DNA of 32,971 bases from Parcubacteria group bacterium GW2011_GWA2_40_143 (GTDB taxonomy: Bacteria > Patescibacteriota > Minisyncoccia > UBA9983). Below, one piece after another: positions 28,102-32,971 of the stretch. Within the stretch, counting starts at the first letter, position 1. Each line of letters begins with the position of its first letter. The translations under genes and the position numbers were made by a program. Under the pieces are notes generated by a model that ran no database searches, was not told the DNA's origin, and saw only the letters and a list, made by a program, of their open reading frames with translations. The DNA lies in contig LBYH01000008.1 of the NCBI GenBank assembly GCA_000996035.1, positions 1 to 32,971 of the forward strand, read 5' to 3'.

Positions 28102-28767
28102 TTACGACAACGCAACCAGACTTTCTTTTATAAACTTTTCCATATTACCATCGCTTTCTTGCCATTTTTTTTCAATTATTGAATAAATTTCTTTATGTTT
28201 TGGATAAAATATTTTCTCTTGCTTTTTAATAATTTTTTGAAACGCCAATTGATTTAAAATAATAACATTGAATATTTCCGACAGATCCCAATATTTGCCT
28301 TGATTTTGATCCATGCCGTTTACTATACCGCCAAGATTAGCGCGACAATAATCAAAGAAAATAAAATGAATAACTTCATGAAAAATAACCCTCAATTTAT
28401 CTTGATTGCTTCTTTTGTAATATACTTGAAAAACATTTTTATCCAAATACCTTGGATTGCAATCAAAAATTGACAATGTTCCACAATATTCTTTGCTTGA
28501 AAAATCTTGTTTGAAAATATCTTTCACGGCGTTAAAAAAATCAACTTGCCTTTGTTGCGCTAGATCATTAATTTCCAATAACGATTTTGTTAATTCTTCT
28601 TTGTTTTTATCATAATAATCGTTTATATATTCTTGATAATTGTCTTTACTTACGGTTGGATGACTTTTAATTATTTTTTCACCAAAATCAACACCTCCCG
28701 CTTTTAATTCAAAGAAGTTCAGAAAGGTTTCTTTATCCAAATTTTTATCTAAAGTTATTTTTATCAT
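28102..28767 (-). CDS. HExxH metallopeptidase-like hypothetical protein
   Basis: VIFHEVIHFIFF (HExxH) and downstream YWDLSE acidic motif. Confidence 0.65.
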   Translation of the reverse strand: MIKITLDKNLDKETFLNFFELKAGGVDFGEKIIKSHPTVSKDNYQEYINDYYDKNKEELTKSLLEINDLAQQRQVDFFNAVKDIFKQDFSSKEYCGTLSIFDCNPRYLDKNVFQVYYKRSNQDKLRVIFHEVIHFIFFDYCRANLGGIVNGMDQNQGKYWDLSEIFNVIILNQLAFQKIIKKQEKIFYPKHKEIYSIIEKKWQESDGNMEKFIKESLVALS

Positions 28768-28781
28768 TATGTGTAAATAAT

Positions 28782-28815
28782 AAGAGCTCCTCTGTAAAAA
28801 TCAAGAGGAGCTCTT
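28782..28815 (-). terminator. Putative terminator/hairpin downstream of the ATP-grasp gene
   Basis: AAGAGCTCCTCT-(10 nt)-AGAGGAGCTCTT, perfect 12-bp stem. Confidence 0.65.
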
Positions 28816-28903
28816 TAAGATCTGTTTATAAAGATCCCATTCCCATACTAAGAAATCCATTATTTCTTTTAACTTCGAAATAGTGTCTTTATCAACATAA
28901 TTA

Positions 28904-29896
28904 TTAGAAATGATACTGCTCGGGTGCGACAAGAAGTTCAGCGATAGCTTCCCCAATCGGCAATCCCGTTAAACGTTCAATCCAAAGCCATTGTCCATTG
29001 GGGTTTATCTCGAGAAAAACGTAGTTATTTTGTGGCGTAACAATTACGTCAATGCATCCGAAAGCAAGGCCTAATTGACGTACGAGCGTCCGACATTTTT
29101 CTTCAATCTCTACTGGAAGCTCAAACGATTCATGTGGCGTATTAGCCAAGTCGTAATGTCGCCAATCTTCTCGCGTTCTTTCAGACTTCTGCGAAAAGAT
29201 TGCGCAGGCAAAAACCTTATCACCTACAACTGTAATTCTAATTTCAAACTTTTTCGGTACATATTCCTGTATGATAGTGGGACAATTTTGCAATTGTTTT
29301 AGCATACCTTGAAGATTATCTGCATCCATGCGTTTTGTATACATAATTAGTGAATCAACACCATTGTGTTCCTGAAACTCAATGCTAGGCATACATATAG
29401 TTTTAAGCGCTACTTCGTCAAGGTCGTCAAGAAACTTATATGCCGCCTGCGCTGAGTTTGTAATCAATGTCTTAGGAATATTAAAACCAATAGACTTGGC
29501 TACCAATAATTGATACGATTTTCTTGAAGCTACGCCAATTGCATCAGGGTCACTAAGCCAGAATACCGATGGCGAGAGGATTTGTGGCAATGAATCAAGA
29601 AAAAATTGGGATTCTCTAGTTATATATTCCCTTACATTTTGACTATTTACCCCAATTGGCGGAGAGGGAGCGCCTTTGCGGCGATTCCAAACGCTCTTTA
29701 CATCACGACAGTCAATCAAATTTTGTCCAACAGACAATCGAACAAAATTTGAATCCACAGAGACTTCAAAACTAATGCTACTTTTTTTTGGGTAAGTTGA
29801 AAAATCAAAGAGTAAATGGCACACGCCCTTTCTAGTTAAAATCTCACTCACATATTGGCAATGAGCGTCATCTGGATTTGACAATACAAAGATCAT
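28904..29896 (-). CDS. ATP-grasp RiPP ligase (MvdD/graspetide synthetase-like)
   Basis: N-terminal MIFVLSNPDDAHCQYV; IIQEYVPKKFEIRITVVGDKVFA; VFLEINPNGQWLWIERLTGLPIGEAIAELL; RBS AAAGGAGG. Confidence 0.88.
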   Translation of the reverse strand: MIFVLSNPDDAHCQYVSEILTRKGVCHLLFDFSTYPKKSSISFEVSVDSNFVRLSVGQNLIDCRDVKSVWNRRKGAPSPPIGVNSQNVREYITRESQFFLDSLPQILSPSVFWLSDPDAIGVASRKSYQLLVAKSIGFNIPKTLITNSAQAAYKFLDDLDEVALKTICMPSIEFQEHNGVDSLIMYTKRMDADNLQGMLKQLQNCPTIIQEYVPKKFEIRITVVGDKVFACAIFSQKSERTREDWRHYDLANTPHESFELPVEIEEKCRTLVRQLGLAFGCIDVIVTPQNNYVFLEINPNGQWLWIERLTGLPIGEAIAELLVAPEQYHF

Positions 29897-29897
29897 T

Positions 29898-30440
29898 TTA
29901 GACCTCCTTTATATTTTTTCTTTTGTTTTTTTTATTCAAACCAACATTCAATCTTAACCGTTTCATGTTGACAGTAAACGATTCAAGGCCAGCATTTTTT
30001 CTTCGTCTTGCTAAATTTTTTTTATCTCTAATAAGATAAGGTTTCAAAAGATTTTGTTCTGATTCATAACGAAACTGAGTGCCATAAATCTGCTTTTTCC
30101 TATTTTTAACAAGCATGCGATCAATCAAATAAGCAAGATTTTTTTTACTCGCTTCTCCTATTTTTACTGCTTTTTTTATAAGACACAAACATTTTTCTTG
30201 GAATTTAACATCATGATCAGCATGTTGGGCAATTAACCATGCGGCATCTGCCGCCTTTTCACCAACTAAACTTTTACCAGGCCAACCATATTTATTGATT
30301 ATCTTCTTGAGTTTTTCAGTATTTTTCATATCAACATTTGCATTCCAATTAGACCGTTTTTTCATAAAAAGTTTTCTCATTTTTTGGTCTCTTTCAATCA
30401 TCAACAACAGGGATTCTTTGATTTTTTTATTGGGGACCAT
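29898..30440 (-). CDS. DUF6624-like protein
   Basis: AAWLIAQHADHDVKFQEKCLCLIKKAVKIGEASKKNLAYLIDRMLVKNRKKQIYGTQF pattern; start codon in hairpin arm. Confidence 0.7.
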   Translation of the reverse strand: MVPNKKIKESLLLMIERDQKMRKLFMKKRSNWNANVDMKNTEKLKKIINKYGWPGKSLVGEKAADAAWLIAQHADHDVKFQEKCLCLIKKAVKIGEASKKNLAYLIDRMLVKNRKKQIYGTQFRYESEQNLLKPYLIRDKKNLARRRKNAGLESFTVNMKRLRLNVGLNKKNKRKNIKEV

Positions 30441-30489
30441 ATATACTAAATCATACTAGAGTTTGGTTTAGTAGTCTATGGTCCCCATT
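30429..30489 (-). promoter_or_regulatory. Long imperfect hairpin between graspetide precursor and DUF6624 gene
   Basis: GGGGACCATA...TACTAAA / TTTAGTA...TATGGTCCCC, ~17 bp paired; contains the ATG at 30440. Confidence 0.7.
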
Positions 30490-30506
30490 TTTTATGGATG
30501 ATTATT

Positions 30507-30689
30507 TCAATCCGTATCGTATGATCCAGGTCCATCCGGGTGAGACATGCTTTCTTCTCCCGCAAACCTCGTTCCCATATCAATATTATAATTTCCTCGC
30601 TTAGCTGGTTCCCCAAACAAAAACATCAATGGGATCATTTCTAAATTATCACCCGGAAAAAATTCCTTTAAATCATTCATTTTGTTCAT
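30507..30689 (-). CDS. Graspetide-like precursor peptide (60 aa)
   Basis: MNKMNDLKEFFPGDNLEMIPLMFLFGEPAKRGNYNIDMGTRFAGEESMSHPDGPGSYDTD*; RBS GGGAGGTG; Ser/Thr plus Asp/Glu-rich C-terminus; upstream of the ATP-grasp ligase. Confidence 0.75.
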   Translation of the reverse strand: MNKMNDLKEFFPGDNLEMIPLMFLFGEPAKRGNYNIDMGTRFAGEESMSHPDGPGSYDTD

Positions 30690-30699
30690 TGCTATCACC

Positions 30700-30926
30700 T
30701 CCCTTTTCTTCCTAAAATTTCCAGAAAATAAAATACGGTCTTTTCTTTGTCGGTCTCACCTCCTTTCTTGATTAATGGTTATTTTTATTAAATTTTCAAA
30801 GAATCAATCTGTCTTAGAGACTACCACGGGGGGGGTAAAAGTCAATCGTAAGAAAAATTCGCGCTTCTGTTTTTTTACACCTCCGGTAACTCCACGCCCA
30901 ACGTCAAACCCCAATGTCAAGGTTGA
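30700..30926 (-). repeat. Leader/promoter repeat copy R3
   Basis: 30836-30926 identical to 23429-23519; homologous leader elements downstream; TTGACT/C8/GTGGTAGTCT promoter. Confidence 0.92.
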
Positions 30927-31339
30927 CGGCTGGTCGCTCGGTAAATGAGAATTGTGTCAAAGACTTTGAGGCCGTTCTCGCCACCGTAAAATTCACGGAA
31001 TACAATGCTTCTACTCAGACCACAATGCACATACAACTTCTCGGTCTTACCTCGAAAAGTCAAACTGTATTGCCCGTTTTACAATATAGTGTTGACGGAA
31101 ATGTTAGCGGTAACAGCTACGTTAGTATCGTTAGCCAGAGTTCGGGAGCGACAATTTGGACCATGGAGCAAGAACCATCAGGTACGCACGACATTGACCT
31201 AAACACACTTACCGCAATTGGCGGTTCTCCAGTGAAAATTACTAATGGATATATTTCTTGCGAGTTCTGGACAAATTCGCTGATAACACAGGCGACGCTC
31301 TTCTGGAGTGCACCACTCCCAGCAAGTGTGTTGCAGTGA
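30914..31339 (+). CDS. Hypothetical protein, probably 5'-truncated at repeat R3
   Basis: Open frame whose ATG lies inside the repeat; beta-rich composition; no recognised family. Confidence 0.4.
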   Translation: MSRLTAGRSVNENCVKDFEAVLATVKFTEYNASTQTTMHIQLLGLTSKSQTVLPVLQYSVDGNVSGNSYVSIVSQSSGATIWTMEQEPSGTHDIDLNTLTAIGGSPVKITNGYISCEFWTNSLITQATLFWSAPLPASVLQ

Positions 31340-31450
31340 GCGCTGCGTTCTATGTCGCACATGGTGTAATGGGTAATTAGCATGAATTTGTAAAAGAGAA
31401 GTTGCGTGCATTTCGCGCATGCTCGAAAATATATTTCCTCGAGGGAGAGA

Positions 31451-32611
31451 TTAGAATAAATTGCGTTGTGAAAAATCTATATTGTAGAGTTTTTCAACAG
31501 CAGTTTTTACAGAATTATAAACTGGCGTATTGGGCTTGGCTTCCGTCGGGACAAGCGTTTCTAGCGGCGCTTGATAGACATTGAACGCCGTATATCCTCC
31601 GTCGCCGCTAAGACAAAACATATTCAACATTCCTTGCTCGACTGACACGATTAGCGGCGAACCAAAATCGCCGACAGTATGACAGAAGTTATCTTTATAT
31701 GTGCGAACAATTTTTTCATCTTTTCCAAACAGTACGATTGCTTGTGTTGCTTTGTTTGGGACTTGTCCGTTGTCAAAGTATCCCATTGTCGCCAACTTTG
31801 ACCCGTCCGGCGATTCACAGTAGGAACCCTGCGCGTAGATGAAAGGAATGGTCGGATTTGCCTTGCGATATTGCGTTCCCCAGTACAAAGTCATTAGTTC
31901 ATCAGAACCGACAATGCAACTGAACTCGCTGCTTGCAACGGCTCCAACTTTGATACTACTTGGTAGTTTTATGCGTTCGATTATCTCGCGAAAATCATCC
32001 TTTTTTGCTTTCGTGTTTTCATTTACGCCATTTTTTATGTATAGAACGGCTGTTCCTACCCGAATGAATGCGTCGTCGTATGATTGTGCATTTCCGAAAC
32101 TTGCGAGCACTTCAACGCCGTCCTTACGCTTGTAAGATTCGTATTTTTGAGAACGATATTGATGCTTGAAATAATCGTAGCTTTCCAACCAGCTCTGTAG
32201 ATTTTTATTCGCGGGAATAATATTTGCGGCAGAAACAAAAATACGCACAAGATCGCTAGTACTTTCCTCAAATTCAATATGTGCAATGGGCGCACTTTCG
32301 TTTGAAGTAACTTTTAGATAAGTCGGATACTCAACGACCAAACCCGACGACGCGGACGCGGGGACAGTTTTCCAACCGTTTTGTGGAGCCGCTGGACTTA
32401 TATTTTGACTTGTCTGTGTCGGCGCTGGATTTGCCGTCGTTCCAGTTGTCTGTGATGAAGTTGTTGGGAGAGTGTCCAAATTATTTTCAGAAGGAGTTGG
32501 CGAAAGTGAGTTCTGTTGCATGACAAAATACGCACCCCCACCGACGACAATCAGACCGAGCACTATCGCTATCAAAATTCCTACGCCGATGAATCCTCGT
32601 TGATTGTGCAT
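31451..32611 (-). CDS. Membrane-anchored hypothetical lipoprotein/pilin-like protein with Pro/Thr-rich stalk
   Basis: MHNQRGFIGVGILIAIVLGLIVVGGGAYFVMQQN anchor, P/T/S-rich linker, soluble domain. Confidence 0.6.
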   Translation of the reverse strand: MHNQRGFIGVGILIAIVLGLIVVGGGAYFVMQQNSLSPTPSENNLDTLPTTSSQTTGTTANPAPTQTSQNISPAAPQNGWKTVPASASSGLVVEYPTYLKVTSNESAPIAHIEFEESTSDLVRIFVSAANIIPANKNLQSWLESYDYFKHQYRSQKYESYKRKDGVEVLASFGNAQSYDDAFIRVGTAVLYIKNGVNENTKAKKDDFREIIERIKLPSSIKVGAVASSEFSCIVGSDELMTLYWGTQYRKANPTIPFIYAQGSYCESPDGSKLATMGYFDNGQVPNKATQAIVLFGKDEKIVRTYKDNFCHTVGDFGSPLIVSVEQGMLNMFCLSGDGGYTAFNVYQAPLETLVPTEAKPNTPVYNSVKTAVEKLYNIDFSQRNLF

Positions 32612-32823
32612 AAATAAAAAGTGGGGAAAACTTATCTTGTATATTTTCTGATCCAGATTTATTGCTATTGGTAATATTTTATCATAAAAATCTCTAAATG
32701 TCAAAAACAGAAGAACGAGAGTGGTCCCTGACTCTCACAAAATATCTTTTGCCTTTTTTGAATTAATTCGCCTCTTTTAATTTTCTTCCTTTTGTGGAAT
32801 TAAACTCCGCAAGTATATCTTTT

Positions 32824-32971
32824 CTATTTATCATAATCTTTAAAAGTCATATGTGGCTTGAAAGATAAACCCTTTGCCAGCCGCCATTCCATGAAAAGAG
32901 TATCAACCGGCTTAACTAAGGCGTTTTTTATGTCAAAGCCTAATTGTTTTGCCGCCTTTTCAATTTCTTCT
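32824..32971 (-). CDS. C-terminal part of a hypothetical protein running off the window
   Basis: Minus frame EEIEKAAKQLGFDIKNALVKPVDTLFMEWRLAKGLSFKPHMTFKDYDK*. Confidence 0.5.
   Translation of the reverse strand, partial: EEIEKAAKQLGFDIKNALVKPVDTLFMEWRLAKGLSFKPHMTFKDYDK

Noticed and set aside
21679-30689. Single 'grasp-with-spasm' system
   Set aside because: The SPASM enzyme and the ATP-grasp are ~6 kb apart, each with its own precursor and leader, so two separate units fit better
20650-30926. CRISPR array or insertion sequence/transposon
   Set aside because: Repeats are three dispersed leaders, not regularly spaced short repeats; no transposase, integrase or terminal inverted repeats seen

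Overview
The window looks like a Patescibacteria/CPR-type genome, inferred from gene content, compact genes and AT-rich RBS spacing. Nearly all genes are on the minus strand. Positions ~600-20650 are mostly housekeeping: S51 peptidase, tRNA-Asn, PlsC, TyrRS, a 1850-aa LamG/FnIII surface protein, a MacB-like ABC pair, PBP2-MreD-MreC-MreB, a short ProRS, a response regulator/histidine kinase pair, and an acyltransferase-methyltransferase fusion. Positions ~20725-30926 form an accessory island that appears to be built from three parallel cassettes. Each cassette starts with a related leader: a TTGACT/poly-C(8-9)/extended -10 promoter, a boxA-like TTCTTT(G/A)AAAA, and an AAGGAGGT site. Cassette A encodes an unannotated 49-aa Cys-rich peptide (MGNIEIIFYEPDQNDLIQIKSNLDMESFDGLNCTACDCQCACDCGSCYP), then a perfect hairpin and a radical SAM/SPASM maturase. 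Cassette C encodes a graspetide-like acidic precursor, a hairpin, a DUF6624-like protein and an MvdD-type ATP-grasp ligase. In both A and C a terminator follows the maturase, and then comes a member of what looks like one HE(xxH) protein family. Cassette B encodes HisRS, an orphan ~314-aa protein, a CntK-like (histidine racemase family) epimerase and a 3'-truncated M20 peptidase. The undescribed system I propose is this modular two-RiPP island with poly-C, possibly phase-variable, leaders. All family calls are from motif reading alone; no searches were run.
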